From assembly GCF_003610255.1 (NCBI RefSeq), contig NZ_RAPS01000001.1:4774001-4838000 (forward strand): DNA of 64,000 nt. Reading direction: 5' to 3'. Both the position numbers and the translations under genes were made by a program. Positions within the stretch are counted from its first letter, which is position 1, and every line of letters starts with the position of its first letter. Below are positions 49,244 to 58,536 of the stretch, piece by piece. A model generated the notes under the pieces. The model was not told where the DNA came from. It made no database searches and worked only from the letters and a program-made list of their open reading frames with translations. This DNA comes from Streptomyces sp. TLI_171. Lineage in GTDB: Bacteria; Actinomycetota; Actinomycetes; Streptomycetales; Streptomycetaceae.

Positions 49244-50563
49244 ATGAGCGGGCGGCGGCCCGGGGCGGCCGAGCTGTTGTACGTCGTGGCGGCCGGGCTG
49301 GGCGCTGCCGCGGTGCTGCACGGGTCGGTCGACGGCGTCACGCAGACCGGGGTCGCGCTGGCGTTCACCGCGCTGATCGCGCTCGGGCAGTGCGCCGGGC
49401 CCGCGCTGCCCGGCGACCGCGAACCCGCGCCGGTGGCCACCGCCGTCGCCCTCGCGTACGCGTTGCTCGGGCCGCTGCACGGGCTGCCCACCACACACGG
49501 GGTGCTGCAGGTCGCCGCCGTCACCATGGCCGGCACCGGCCTCGGACTCGGGGCGCAGCTCGCCGGGCGGTCCGCGCTGGCCGCCGCCCGGAAGCGGCCG
49601 CGCACCCCGCTCGGCGGGCTGGACGCGGCGGCCCGCCGGCTGGTGACCGTCTCCTTCGCCGCACTGCTGTTCCAGCCGCTGTACAACGCGGGCGTCACCG
49701 ACCGGCTGCCCGGCCCCGCGTACGGGGCGCTGCTGGCCGGGGTCGCCGCACTGGCCGCGCTGGGCGACGCGGTGCTGGCCGCCGCCCAGCAGTGCGCCCG
49801 CACCGGTCTGCGGTACGCGGCCGCGCTGGACGACCAGCTGCACGCGCTGCTCGGCATCGGTTCCGCGCAGGTCGCCACCGGGCTGCTGCTCAGCCTGCTG
49901 GCGGGGGAGGCCGGGCTGTGGGCGCTGCCGGTGTTCTGCGTGCCGCTGCTGCTCGCGCAGGCCTCGTTCCGGCGGGCGGTCGCGGTGCGGGCCACCACCG
50001 GGCAGACCATCGAGACCCTGGCCCGGGCCACCGAGATCGCCGGCTACACCACCCCGGGGCACGCCCGCCGGGTGGCCGACACGGCGTGCGCGCTGGGGCG
50101 CGAACTCGGACTCGGCAGCCGGGAACTGACGCTGCTGGAGTACGCCGCGCTGATGCACGACATCGGGCAGCTGTCGCTGGTCGAGCCGGTGCCCGGCGGG
50201 GCGACCGCGCTGCTGCCCGACCCCGAGCAGCAGCGGATCGCCCGGCTCGGCAGCGAGGTGATCCAGCGCACCGGCGTGCCCCGGCAGGTGTGGCAGCAGG
50301 TCGCCCGGCTCGCCGACCCGTGCCGGCTCGCCGACGGCCGGCACGACCCGACGCTGCCGCTGGCCTCCCGGATCATCCGGGTCGCCAACGCCCACGACGA
50401 CCTGCGCACCGCCGCCGCCGACCGTCCCCGGGCCGGCGCCCTCGACCCGCTGGAGCACCTGCGGCTGGACGCCGGGCGCGGCTACGACCCGGTGGTGCTC
50501 GACGCGCTCGCCCGGCTCGGCCGACGCGGCCACCGTGCGGCCCGGCTCCGCGCCGCGGCCTGA
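49244..50563 (+). CDS. Membrane HD-domain protein with degenerate HD-GYP motif
   Basis: This 439-residue protein has several hydrophobic helices over the first 265 residues and a C-terminal HD domain with GHARRVAD (about 281) and MHDIGQL (about 304). The HHE-x2-DGxGYP segment seen in the preceding gene is missing; VARLADPCRLADGR stands in its place. It is probably a paralogue of that gene that has lost cyclic di-GMP hydrolysis and may sense or regulate instead. ATG 49244 follows GAGGTGGG. The pair are 118 bases apart on the same strand. Confidence 0.75.
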   Translation: MSGRRPGAAELLYVVAAGLGAAAVLHGSVDGVTQTGVALAFTALIALGQCAGPALPGDREPAPVATAVALAYALLGPLHGLPTTHGVLQVAAVTMAGTGLGLGAQLAGRSALAAARKRPRTPLGGLDAAARRLVTVSFAALLFQPLYNAGVTDRLPGPAYGALLAGVAALAALGDAVLAAAQQCARTGLRYAAALDDQLHALLGIGSAQVATGLLLSLLAGEAGLWALPVFCVPLLLAQASFRRAVAVRATTGQTIETLARATEIAGYTTPGHARRVADTACALGRELGLGSRELTLLEYAALMHDIGQLSLVEPVPGGATALLPDPEQQRIARLGSEVIQRTGVPRQVWQQVARLADPCRLADGRHDPTLPLASRIIRVANAHDDLRTAAADRPRAGALDPLEHLRLDAGRGYDPVVLDALARLGRRGHRAARLRAAA

Positions 50564-50745
50564 ACGGCGCCGCCGCGCCGCGGGAGGAACAGCACAGCAG
50601 TGCTGCGGCCTGACCGGCCCGGCCGCCCCGCGGCCTGAATGGCCGCGCGGGGCGCGCGCCCGAGTGCTGCCGTGGTTGGATGCGGTCGTGGCGGGAAGAC
50701 CCGGAGGCGGGGCGACCCGGGGACGACCGACGGCAAGGGACCAAC

Positions 50746-51729
50746 GTGAGGATCTTCCACCGCGCACGGCACCGCCCGTCGGCGACCTGGCGGCAGACCA
50801 CCGACCGTGCGTTCACGCTGATCGGCGACGGCCGTTACGAGGACGCCGGGGCGCTGCTGGTGATGGCGGCGGACCTGGAACCGTGGCTGTCCGACTCCTG
50901 GTTCAACCTGGCCCTGCTGCACAAGTTCCGCCGCGACTGGGAGCAGGCCCGCTCGGCCGGCCTGCGCGCCGTTGCCCTGCTGGACCGTCAGCACGGCGCC
51001 CCGGACTGGTGGAACCTCGGCATCACCGCCACCGCCCTGCAGGACTGGCCGCTGGCCCGGCGCGCCTGGCAGGCGTACGGCCTGCGGCTGCCCGGCGGGC
51101 CGACCGCCGACGGGCCGATCGAGCTGGACCTGGGCACCACCCCGGTGCGGCTGTCCCCGGACGGCGAGTCCGAAGTGGTGTGGGGGCGGCGGCTCGACCC
51201 GGCGCGGATCGAGGTGCTGTCGATCCCGCTGCCGTCCTCCGGCCGCCGCTGGGGCGAAGTGGTGCTGCACGACGGCGCCCCGCACGGCGAGCGGGTCGCC
51301 GACGGCGTCGCCTACCCGGTGTTCGACGAGATCGAGCTGTGGGCGCCGTCGCCCGTGCCGACCTGGGTGGTGCTGCTGCAGGCCGCCACCGCCGCCGACC
51401 GGGACGCGCTGGAGAAGACCGTCGCCGACGCCGGGTACGCCGCCGAGGACTGGACGTCCTCGGTGCGGCTGCTGTGCCGGACCTGCTCGGAGAGCCGGAT
51501 GGCGATCGACGACGGCCACACCGCGCACCACGACCCGCACGACGACGGCGACCCGCTGCACCCCGGCCACCTCAGCCACCTCAGCCAGGGCGCCGCCGGC
51601 GGGCCGTGGCAGTCCGAGCGCGAGTGCGGCATCGCCGCGCCGGCCGGCCTGGTCCGCGCGCTGCTGGACCGCTGGGCGGCGGCCTCCCCGGCCACCCGCG
51701 CCTACCGGGACCTCGAAGAGGTGTGCTGA
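50746..51729 (+). CDS. TPR-repeat protein upstream of deformylase
   Basis: This 327-residue soluble protein has TPR-like helices in the first 115 residues (TDRAFTLIGDGRYEDAGALL, DSWFNLALLHKFRRDWEQA), then a mixed domain of unknown type with LLCRTCSESRM (about 246) and a His-rich stretch (HHDPHDDGDPLHPGHLSHLS). GTG 50746 with AAGGGA upstream is the likeliest start. It precedes peptide deformylase by 90 bases on the same strand. No family function is known to me. Confidence 0.75.
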   Translation: MRIFHRARHRPSATWRQTTDRAFTLIGDGRYEDAGALLVMAADLEPWLSDSWFNLALLHKFRRDWEQARSAGLRAVALLDRQHGAPDWWNLGITATALQDWPLARRAWQAYGLRLPGGPTADGPIELDLGTTPVRLSPDGESEVVWGRRLDPARIEVLSIPLPSSGRRWGEVVLHDGAPHGERVADGVAYPVFDEIELWAPSPVPTWVVLLQAATAADRDALEKTVADAGYAAEDWTSSVRLLCRTCSESRMAIDDGHTAHHDPHDDGDPLHPGHLSHLSQGAAGGPWQSERECGIAAPAGLVRALLDRWAAASPATRAYRDLEEVC

Positions 51730-51819
51730 CCGCCCCCGGGGAGGTTCCCCCGGGGGGCGGCCGCGCCCCGTACCCTGGACCGGTACACCAGCCGGATGCG
51801 GACGGAGCGGAAGCAAGCG

Positions 51820-52464
51820 ATGGCCGAGCACCACGACCACGACCACGGGCACGACCACGAGCACGACCACGAGCACGAGGACACCGGGGTCCAGCGGGTG
51901 GTCGGCGAGCTGCCCGACCTCGGCAGGGGCACCGCCCGCCCGATCACCGTGGTCGGCAACCCGGTGCTGCACCGCGAGACGCGGACCGTCACCGCCTTCG
52001 ACGGTGAACTCGCCGCCCTGATCGACGACATGTTCCAGTCGATGTACGCCGCCGAGGGCGTCGGCCTGGCCGCCAACCAGATCGGCGTGGACCTGAAGGT
52101 CTTCGTCTACGACTGCCCCGACGACGAGGGCGTCCGCCACGTCGGCCACCTGGTCAACCCGGTGCTGGAGGACCTCCCGGCCGGCCGCCGGACCCTGGAC
52201 GACGGCCAGGAGGGCTGCCTGTCGGTGCCCACCGCGTACCAGGAGCTCGCCCGCCCCGACTACGCCGCCGTCAACGGCCAGGACAAGGACGGCAACCCGG
52301 TCCGGGTCGAGGGCACCGGCTTCTTCGCCCGCTGCCTGCAGCACGAGACCGACCACCTGTACGGCTACCTGTACATCGACCGGCTCTCCAAGCGGGACCG
52401 CAAGGACGCGCTGCGGCAGATGGCCGAAGGCACCCCCAAGTACGCCACCGTGCCGAACGACTGA
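51820..52464 (+). CDS. def: Peptide deformylase with His-rich N-terminal extension
   Basis: This 214-residue deformylase has GVGLAANQIG (about 80-89), EGCLS (about 130-134) and HETDH (about 175-179), the three catalytic and metal motifs. It removes the formyl group from new polypeptides. Residues 4-21 are a run of alternating His and Asp/Glu (HHDHDHGHDHEHDH), not part of the family core, which could bind metal. ATG 51820 is chosen; an in-frame ATG at 51796 adds eight residues. A strong terminator follows. Confidence 0.9.
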   Translation: MAEHHDHDHGHDHEHDHEHEDTGVQRVVGELPDLGRGTARPITVVGNPVLHRETRTVTAFDGELAALIDDMFQSMYAAEGVGLAANQIGVDLKVFVYDCPDDEGVRHVGHLVNPVLEDLPAGRRTLDDGQEGCLSVPTAYQELARPDYAAVNGQDKDGNPVRVEGTGFFARCLQHETDHLYGYLYIDRLSKRDRKDALRQMAEGTPKYATVPND

Positions 52465-52474
52465 CGGACCGTCG

Positions 52475-52512
52475 CCGCAGGGCCGCACCCCGCTCGGGGT
52501 GCGGCCCTGCGG
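52475..52512 (+). terminator. Terminator after def
   Basis: CCGCAGGGCCGCACCCC and GGGGTGCGGCCCTGCGG form a perfect 17-bp stem with loop GCTC, 11 bases after the stop. Confidence 0.85.
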
Positions 52513-52617
52513 CGTTCCGCGCGCCGCCGGAGGTGCGGCTCCGAACAGCCGCGGGCCGTCCACTACAGTCCTGTCGACACCACACGGTCGGACACGGCAC
52601 CAGGGCGGGACAAGAAC

Positions 52618-54747
52618 ATGCAGCGTCGAACGGCAGGGCGCGCCACGGTCGTGATCCTGGCCGCCTCCGGACTCGCGGCCACCGTGCCCAGCGCGTGGGG
52701 CGCCGGCACCACCCCCACTGTCCCCGGGCCGACGGCCACCCCGGCGCCCAGCGCGCCCGACGTGCGGCCGGAGCCGTCCGCGAGCGCCGGCGCCGACAGC
52801 GCCGCGCCCGCCGCGCAGCCGTCCGCGGCCGCCGCGGCGGGGGCCACCAAGCGGGTCGACTACCGGGGCTTCCACGCCCAGGTGCCCGCCGACTGGCCGG
52901 TCGTCGACCTGGCGGCCGCCCCGACCACCTGCGTCCGGCTCGACGTCAGCGCCGTCTACCTGGGCACGCCCGGGGACGACCAGAACTGCCCGGCGCACCT
53001 GGCGCCCGGCCGCGCCGACGGCCTGCTGATCCAGCCGGTGAAGGCCGGGCGCGCCCAGGGCACCGTGCAGCCCGGCCGGCCGATCGCGCAGAGCGTGCTC
53101 GACGACGCCGACGCCGGCCACCAGATCCAGGCCCGACTGGGCTCCACCGGCCTGGAGGTGACGGCCAGTTACGCCGCCGCGCCGGACCGGGTGCGGCAGA
53201 TCCTGGAGACCGCCACCGCGGACGCCGCCACCGGCGCCCGGGTCGCCGCGGCCGCCCCCGCGGTCACGACCGCCACCTACGCCGCGACCACCAGCGGGCC
53301 GCGCACCGACGTGGTGGGCTTCGCGTTCGACGCCTGCTCCGCGCCGTCCGACGCCGCGATGAACGCCTGGTCGACGTCCTCCCCGTACCGGGCGGTCGGG
53401 GTGTACATCGGCGGGCCCTCGCAGGCCTGCCCGGCCCCGGTGAAGAGCTGGGTGGACTCCCGGGTCAAGGAGGGCTGGGGCTTCCTCCCGATCTACGTGG
53501 GCCACCAGGCAGCCCGCGGCAACCTGCTGGTCGACGCGGACCTCGCGACCGCCCGGCAGCAGGGCGCCGACGCCGCCGACGACGCGATCCTCAAGGCCGC
53601 CGGGCTCGGCTTCCAGCCCGGCGCGGTGCTGTACAACGACATGGAGAACTACGACTCCGCCGTGTACCGGGACCGGGTGGTCGCCTACCTGGCGGGCTGG
53701 ACCGAGCGGCTGCACGCGCAGGGCTGGCGCTCCGGCATCTACGCGAGCGCCAACAGCGGTGTGAAGGACCTCGCCGCCCGGTACACCGACGCCTCCTACC
53801 CGCAGCCCGACGTGCTGTGGTCGGCCGCCTGGAACTCCCACCACGACGTGACCGACGCCGGCATGGGCCTGCCCGCCGGAGCCGGCTACTTCACCGGCGG
53901 CCGGCGCGCCCACCAGTACTCCGGCGACGTCTCCGAGTCGTACGGCGGCTACCGGATCGGCATCGACGCCAACTACCTGGACGTCACCTCGCCCGGCTCG
54001 GACGGCTACCTGCAGCCCGGGCAGCGGCTGACCGCCGGGCAGAGCCTGAGCAGCGACTCGATCACCCTGACCATGCAGGCCGACGGCAACCTGGTCGCCT
54101 ACCTGAAGGTCGCCGGCGCCGGCCAGCCGCTGTGGAGCACCAACACCTGGGGGCAGCCCGGCGCGTACGCGGTGATGCAGGACGACGGCAACCTGGTCGT
54201 CTACAGCCGGGACGGCGGACCGGGCGCGGGCGGCGCCCTGTGGTCGAGCAACACCTGGGGCGGCGGGAACGGCGGCTCGTACACCGTCGTCCAGGCCGAC
54301 GGCAACGTGGTGATCTACCGCCGCGGCGGCGGCCCGGCCGTCGGCGGCGCGATCTGGGCCACCGGCACCCAGGCGGGCCCCTCCGCGTTCGGCGGCGGCC
54401 GGCGGTTCACCGCCGGCCAGTGGACCCAGTCCGCCACCACCAGGCTGGTCATGCAGGCCGACGGCAACCTGGTGCTGTACCGCCGCAGCGACGGCGCCGC
54501 CCTCTGGTCGAGCAACACCTGGGGCCACGCCGGCGCGTACGCCCTCATGCAGGCCGACGGCAACCTGGTCGTCTACCGCGCGGGCCGCAGCGACCCCGGC
54601 GGCGCGCTGTGGAGCACCGGCACGTGGGGCAACGCGGGCGCGTACGCGGTGCTGCAGGACGACGCCAACTTCGTGGTCTACCGCAAGAACGGCGGCCCGG
54701 CCGTCGGCGGCGCGGTCTGGGCCAGCAACACCTGGGGCCGCGGCTGA
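52618..54747 (+). CDS. Secreted DUF1906 (GH25-like) protein with bulb-type lectin repeats
   Basis: This protein of 709 residues has a signal peptide (about 1-28), a Pro/Ala/Ser-rich linker, a domain of unknown type (about 78-205), and a DUF1906 glycoside-hydrolase-like domain (about 220-460) with FDACSAPS at its start and NDMENYD near 341. The C-terminal 240 residues hold six bulb-lectin mannose-binding motifs of the QxDxNxVxY type (MQADGNLVAY, MQDDGNLVVY and so on), making two lectin domains. DUF1906 proteins are thought to act on peptidoglycan or related glycans. It stands alone between two strong terminators; a possible -10 TACAGT lies at 52564-52569. Confidence 0.85.
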   Translation: MQRRTAGRATVVILAASGLAATVPSAWGAGTTPTVPGPTATPAPSAPDVRPEPSASAGADSAAPAAQPSAAAAAGATKRVDYRGFHAQVPADWPVVDLAAAPTTCVRLDVSAVYLGTPGDDQNCPAHLAPGRADGLLIQPVKAGRAQGTVQPGRPIAQSVLDDADAGHQIQARLGSTGLEVTASYAAAPDRVRQILETATADAATGARVAAAAPAVTTATYAATTSGPRTDVVGFAFDACSAPSDAAMNAWSTSSPYRAVGVYIGGPSQACPAPVKSWVDSRVKEGWGFLPIYVGHQAARGNLLVDADLATARQQGADAADDAILKAAGLGFQPGAVLYNDMENYDSAVYRDRVVAYLAGWTERLHAQGWRSGIYASANSGVKDLAARYTDASYPQPDVLWSAAWNSHHDVTDAGMGLPAGAGYFTGGRRAHQYSGDVSESYGGYRIGIDANYLDVTSPGSDGYLQPGQRLTAGQSLSSDSITLTMQADGNLVAYLKVAGAGQPLWSTNTWGQPGAYAVMQDDGNLVVYSRDGGPGAGGALWSSNTWGGGNGGSYTVVQADGNVVIYRRGGGPAVGGAIWATGTQAGPSAFGGGRRFTAGQWTQSATTRLVMQADGNLVLYRRSDGAALWSSNTWGHAGAYALMQADGNLVVYRAGRSDPGGALWSTGTWGNAGAYAVLQDDANFVVYRKNGGPAVGGAVWASNTWGRG

Positions 54748-54763
54748 CCCGGCGTCACCGCGC

Positions 54764-54814
54764 GCACGCGCGGAGGGCCGCACCCCCGACGGGGGTGCGG
54801 CCCTCCGCGCGTGC
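54764..54814. terminator. Bidirectional terminator between the lectin gene and nrdB
   Basis: Arms at 54764-54787 and 54791-54814 form a perfect 24-bp stem with loop GAC. It serves the convergent lectin-protein and nrdB genes. Confidence 0.9.
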
Positions 54815-54820
54815 TGCGGC

Positions 54821-55840
54821 CTAGAACTCGTCGTCGAAGGAGACCGAGCCCTCGACGGCGATCTGGTACGCGGACACCCGGCGCTCGAAGAAGTTGGTCA
54901 GCTCCTGGACGTTCTGCAGCTCCATGAAGCCGAACGGGTTGCTGGAGCCGTACCGGATCGGGAGGCCGAGGCGGGCCAGGCGCTGGTCGGCGACCGCCTG
55001 CAGGTACTCGCGCATGGACTCGGTGTTCATGCCGGGCAGGCCCTCGCCGCACAGGTCGCGGGCGAACTGGAGCTCGGCCTCGACGGCCTCCTCCAGCATC
55101 TCGGTGACCTGCTGGGCCATCTTGTCGTCGAAGAGGTCGGGCTCCTCCTCGCGGACGGTGTCGACCACCGAGAACGCGAAGTCCATGTGCATCGACTCGT
55201 CGCGGAACACCCAGTTGGTGCCGGTCGCCAGGCCGTGCAGCAGACCGCGGCTGCGGAACCAGTACACGTAGGCGAACGCTCCGTAGAAGAACAGGCCCTC
55301 GACGCAGGCCGCGAAGCAGATCAGGTTCAGCAGGAACGCGCGCCGGTCGTCCTTGGACTGCAGCGAGTCGATGTGGTCGACCGCGTTCATGTACTTGAAG
55401 CAGAACTGGGCCTTCTGGTGGATGGAGGGGATGTTCTCCACCGCGGCGAAGGCCGCGTTGCGGTCGTCCGGGTCGGGCAGGTAGGTGTCCAGCAGCGTCA
55501 GGTAGAACTGGACGTGCACGGCCTCCTCGAACAGCTGCCGCGACAGGTACAGCCGCGCCTCGGGGGAGTTGATGTGCTTGTAGAGGCTCAGCACCACGTT
55601 GTTCGCCACGATCGAGTCACCGGTGGCGAAGAACGCGACCAGCCGCCCGATCATGTGCCGCTCGCCCTCGGAGAGCTTGGCGAGGTCGGCGACGTCGGAG
55701 TGCAGGTCCACCTCCTCCACGGTCCAGGTGTTCTTGATCGCGTCCCGGTACCGGTCGTAGAACGACGGGTAGCGCATCGGACGCAGCGTCAGCTCGAAGC
55801 CCGGGTCGAGCAGCATCTTCTTCTGGTCTTCGGTGCTCAC
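54821..55840 (-). CDS. nrdB: Class Ia ribonucleotide reductase small subunit
   Basis: This 339-residue R2 protein has diiron ligands in TGDSIVANN, EEAVHVQFY, VEGLFFYG and DESMHMDF. The tyrosine four residues after the first His (HVQFY) is in the position of the radical Tyr, so it should be an active tyrosyl-radical enzyme. GTG 55840 overlaps the nrdA stop by four bases, so synthesis is coupled. In S. coelicolor a third gene, nrdS (AraC-like), completes this operon; here nrdB is followed by a terminator and a convergent gene, so nrdS is absent from this position. Confidence 0.93.
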   Translation of the reverse strand: MSTEDQKKMLLDPGFELTLRPMRYPSFYDRYRDAIKNTWTVEEVDLHSDVADLAKLSEGERHMIGRLVAFFATGDSIVANNVVLSLYKHINSPEARLYLSRQLFEEAVHVQFYLTLLDTYLPDPDDRNAAFAAVENIPSIHQKAQFCFKYMNAVDHIDSLQSKDDRRAFLLNLICFAACVEGLFFYGAFAYVYWFRSRGLLHGLATGTNWVFRDESMHMDFAFSVVDTVREEEPDLFDDKMAQQVTEMLEEAVEAELQFARDLCGEGLPGMNTESMREYLQAVADQRLARLGLPIRYGSSNPFGFMELQNVQELTNFFERRVSAYQIAVEGSVSFDDEF

Positions 55841-58251
55841 TGGCAGGCCTCGCAGGACTCGGGGTTCTCCAGCGAGCAGGCGATGGCGTCCTGCTCGGCC
55901 TGGGAGAGGGTGGGGGTCTGCACCGGCACGGGGGCGGCGGTGCGGGCGGCGCCGGGCGCGGCCTGGGCGATCCGGGTCGCCGGGCGCGAGCGCAGGTAGT
56001 AGGTGGTCTTCAGACCGACCTTCCAGGCGTAGGAGTACATCGAGGAGAGCTTGCCGATGGTCGGCGCCGCCATGAACAGGTTCAGCGACTGGCTCTGGTC
56101 GATGTACGGCTGCCGGGCCGCGGCCAGGTCGATCAGCGCGCGCTGCGGCAGCTCCCACGCCGTGCGGTACAGCGAACGGACCTCCTGCGGCAGCCAGTTG
56201 AACTCCTGGATGGAGCCGTTGGCCTCGCGCAGCGCGTCCCGGGTGGTCTGGTCCCAGACGCCCAGCTCCTTGAGCTCGCGCACCAGGTACGGGTTGACCT
56301 GGAGGAACTCGCCGGACAGGGTCTCGCGCTTGAACAGGTTGGAGACCTGCGGCTCGATGCACTCGTACACGCCGGCGATGGACGCGATGGTCGCGGTCGG
56401 GGCGATCGCCAGCAGCAGCGAGTTGCGCAGGCCGGTCTCGGCGATCCGGGCCCGCAGCGCGTCCCAGCGCGCCGTCCACTGCGGGTTCGCCGAGCCGAAG
56501 TGGTCGATGTGCAGCTGGCCGCGGGCGGCCCGGGTCTCGCCGTACGCCTCGTGCCGGCCGAACTGCTCGGCGAGGTCCGCGGAGCGCTCGTAGGCGGTGA
56601 GCATGATGCGCTCGGCGATCAGCGTGGACAGGGTCTTCGCCTCGGCGGAGTCGAAGTCCAGGCGCAGCTGGAAGAACACGTCCTGCAGGCCCATCACGCC
56701 CAGGCCGACCGGTCGCCAGCGGGAGTTGGAGGTGCCGGCCTCGGTGGTCGGGTAGAAGTTGATGTCGATCACGCGGTCCAGGAAGGTCACCGCGGTGCGC
56801 ACGGTGGCGTCCAGGCGGTCCCAGTCCATCGCGTTCACCAGGTCGGCGGCGGTGGCGCCGGCGGCGACGTGCGCGCCGAGGTTGACCGAGCCGAGGTTGC
56901 AGACCGCGGTCTCGGAGTCGTCGGTGACCTCCAGGATCTCGGTGCACAGGTTGGAGGAGTGCACCGTGCGGCCCGGCAGCGCGGTCTGGTTGGCGGCCCG
57001 GTTGGAGGCGTCCTTGAAGGTCATCCAGCCGTTGCCGGTCTGCGCCAGGGTGCGCATCATCCGGGCGTACAGGGTCTGCGCGGGGATGGTGCGGACGGCC
57101 TTGCCGGCCAGCTCGGCCTTGACGTACGCCTCGTCGAACTCGGCGCCCCACAGGTCGACCAGCTCGGGGACGTCCGCGGGGGAGAACAGCGACCAGTCGG
57201 CGTTGGCGTTCACCCGGCGCATGAACTCGTCCGGGATCCAGTGCGCCAGGTTCAGGTTGTGGGTGCGGCGGGCCTCTTCGCCGGTGTTGTCGCGGAGTTC
57301 CAGGAACTCCTCGATGTCGGCGTGCCAGGTCTCCAGGTACACGCAGGCCGCGCCCTTGCGCCGACCGCCCTGGTTGACCGCCGCCACGGAGGAGTCCAGG
57401 GTGCGCAGGAACGGCACGATGCCGTTCGACTTGCCGTTGGTGCCGCGGATCAGCGAGCCGCGGGAGCGGATCCGCGAGTAGGACAGGCCGATGCCGCCGG
57501 CGTGCTTGGACAGCCGGGCGATCTGCGCGTACCGGTTGTAGATCGAGTCCAGGTTGTCCAGCGGCGAGTCCAGCAGGTAGCAGGAGGACATCTGCGGGTG
57601 CCGGGTGCCGGAGTTGAACAGCGTCGGTGAGCTGGTCAGGTACTCCAGGCGGCTCATCAGGGTGTACAGCTCGGCGACCTCGCGCACCGACTCCTCGGAG
57701 GTGCCGACCGCCAGGCCCGCCGCCACCCGGAGCAGGAAGTGCTGCGGGGTCTCCACCACCTTGCGGGTGATCGGGTGCCGCAGCAGGTAGCGGGACTGCA
57801 CGGTGCGCAGGCCGAAGTACTCGAAGCGGTCGTCGCCGGAGGGGTCGATCAGCGAGTCGAACAGCTCGGCGTGCGCGGCCACGAACGCGGCGGTGGCGTC
57901 GCCGATCAGGCCCTCGGCGTGGCCGACGGCCACCGAGGAGGAGAACGAGGTGACGCCCTGGGTGGCGGCCTCGTCGCCGATCTCCAACGCCAGCAGGCGG
58001 GCGGCCAGCTTCGAGTACTGCGGGTCCTCGGCGATCATCGACGCGGCGGCCTCCACGGCCAGCCCGCGGAGCTCGGCGAAGTCCGAGCCGGCGTGCCGGC
58101 CGCGCAGCGCGGCGGCGGCGACGTGGCCGGGGTCCACCTGGGGGAGATCGGTGCTGCGGTCGGTGAGCAGCCGGAGCAGCGCCGCACCGGGGTCGGTGAA
58201 GGCGTCGGCGGATCCCTGGGACGGCAGGGTGACTGAGGCGGCGACGGTCAA
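55837..58251 (-). CDS. nrdA: Class Ia ribonucleotide reductase large subunit
   Basis: This 804-residue R1 protein has the NLCTEI and CNLGSVNLG active-site segments, the IAPTATIA loop, the NSGTRHPQMSSCYL region and a C-terminal redox pair CEAC. The N-terminal ATP cone is not recognisable, so overall activity control by ATP/dATP may be reduced. It reduces ribonucleotides to deoxyribonucleotides under aerobic conditions. TTG 58251 with AGGAGAGAG upstream is the best start. Transcription is controlled by NrdR boxes and a cobalamin riboswitch, which would switch this B12-independent enzyme off when B12 is available for the class II enzyme. Confidence 0.93.
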   Translation of the reverse strand: MTVAASVTLPSQGSADAFTDPGAALLRLLTDRSTDLPQVDPGHVAAAALRGRHAGSDFAELRGLAVEAAASMIAEDPQYSKLAARLLALEIGDEAATQGVTSFSSSVAVGHAEGLIGDATAAFVAAHAELFDSLIDPSGDDRFEYFGLRTVQSRYLLRHPITRKVVETPQHFLLRVAAGLAVGTSEESVREVAELYTLMSRLEYLTSSPTLFNSGTRHPQMSSCYLLDSPLDNLDSIYNRYAQIARLSKHAGGIGLSYSRIRSRGSLIRGTNGKSNGIVPFLRTLDSSVAAVNQGGRRKGAACVYLETWHADIEEFLELRDNTGEEARRTHNLNLAHWIPDEFMRRVNANADWSLFSPADVPELVDLWGAEFDEAYVKAELAGKAVRTIPAQTLYARMMRTLAQTGNGWMTFKDASNRAANQTALPGRTVHSSNLCTEILEVTDDSETAVCNLGSVNLGAHVAAGATAADLVNAMDWDRLDATVRTAVTFLDRVIDINFYPTTEAGTSNSRWRPVGLGVMGLQDVFFQLRLDFDSAEAKTLSTLIAERIMLTAYERSADLAEQFGRHEAYGETRAARGQLHIDHFGSANPQWTARWDALRARIAETGLRNSLLLAIAPTATIASIAGVYECIEPQVSNLFKRETLSGEFLQVNPYLVRELKELGVWDQTTRDALREANGSIQEFNWLPQEVRSLYRTAWELPQRALIDLAAARQPYIDQSQSLNLFMAAPTIGKLSSMYSYAWKVGLKTTYYLRSRPATRIAQAAPGAARTAAPVPVQTPTLSQAEQDAIACSLENPESCEACQ

Positions 58252-58429
58252 GGCGCACTCTCTCCTGTGGCGGCGGCGGACGTGGCTCGGTTGTCCGGTT
58301 CCGCGCAGGGGACAGGGGAGGACGGCACGCCGAAAACGCTCACGGCGCGCAAAAGACCCACCCCCGGCCCGCCCGCGAGACCGGACGGCAAAGCTGTGCT
58401 GCATGGCGTCTGCGGGGATGCCGTGTCGC

Positions 58430-58530
58430 ACACCGTCAGCAGGTCCTCGGACTGCGCGGGCGTCGCTGCAGCCCGCTCACCGTTGCGGGGCAGTCCCGGA
58501 CTCGCACCGGGTTCCCCTGCTTCGACAGCG
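58430..58530 (-). promoter_or_regulatory. Cobalamin (B12) riboswitch of nrdAB
   Basis: Read on the minus strand, GGGGAACCCGGTGCGAGTCC, then GACTGCCCCGCAACGGTGAG, and finally GTCCGAGGACCTGC match the conserved core and B12 box of cobalamin riboswitches. It lies about 180 bases before the nrdA start. A cobalamin riboswitch controlling nrdABS is established in S. coelicolor. The expression platform is not obvious; a TTTT at about 58348 with G/C-rich flanks is a possible site of termination. Confidence 0.9.
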
Positions 58531-58536
58531 AGAGTG

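Noticed and set aside
51519..51599. Short GACGACGGC/CACCTCAGC direct repeats in the TPR gene as a CRISPR-like or regulatory array
   Set aside because: These are coding repeats giving the His/Asp-rich stretch, with no spacers of even length.
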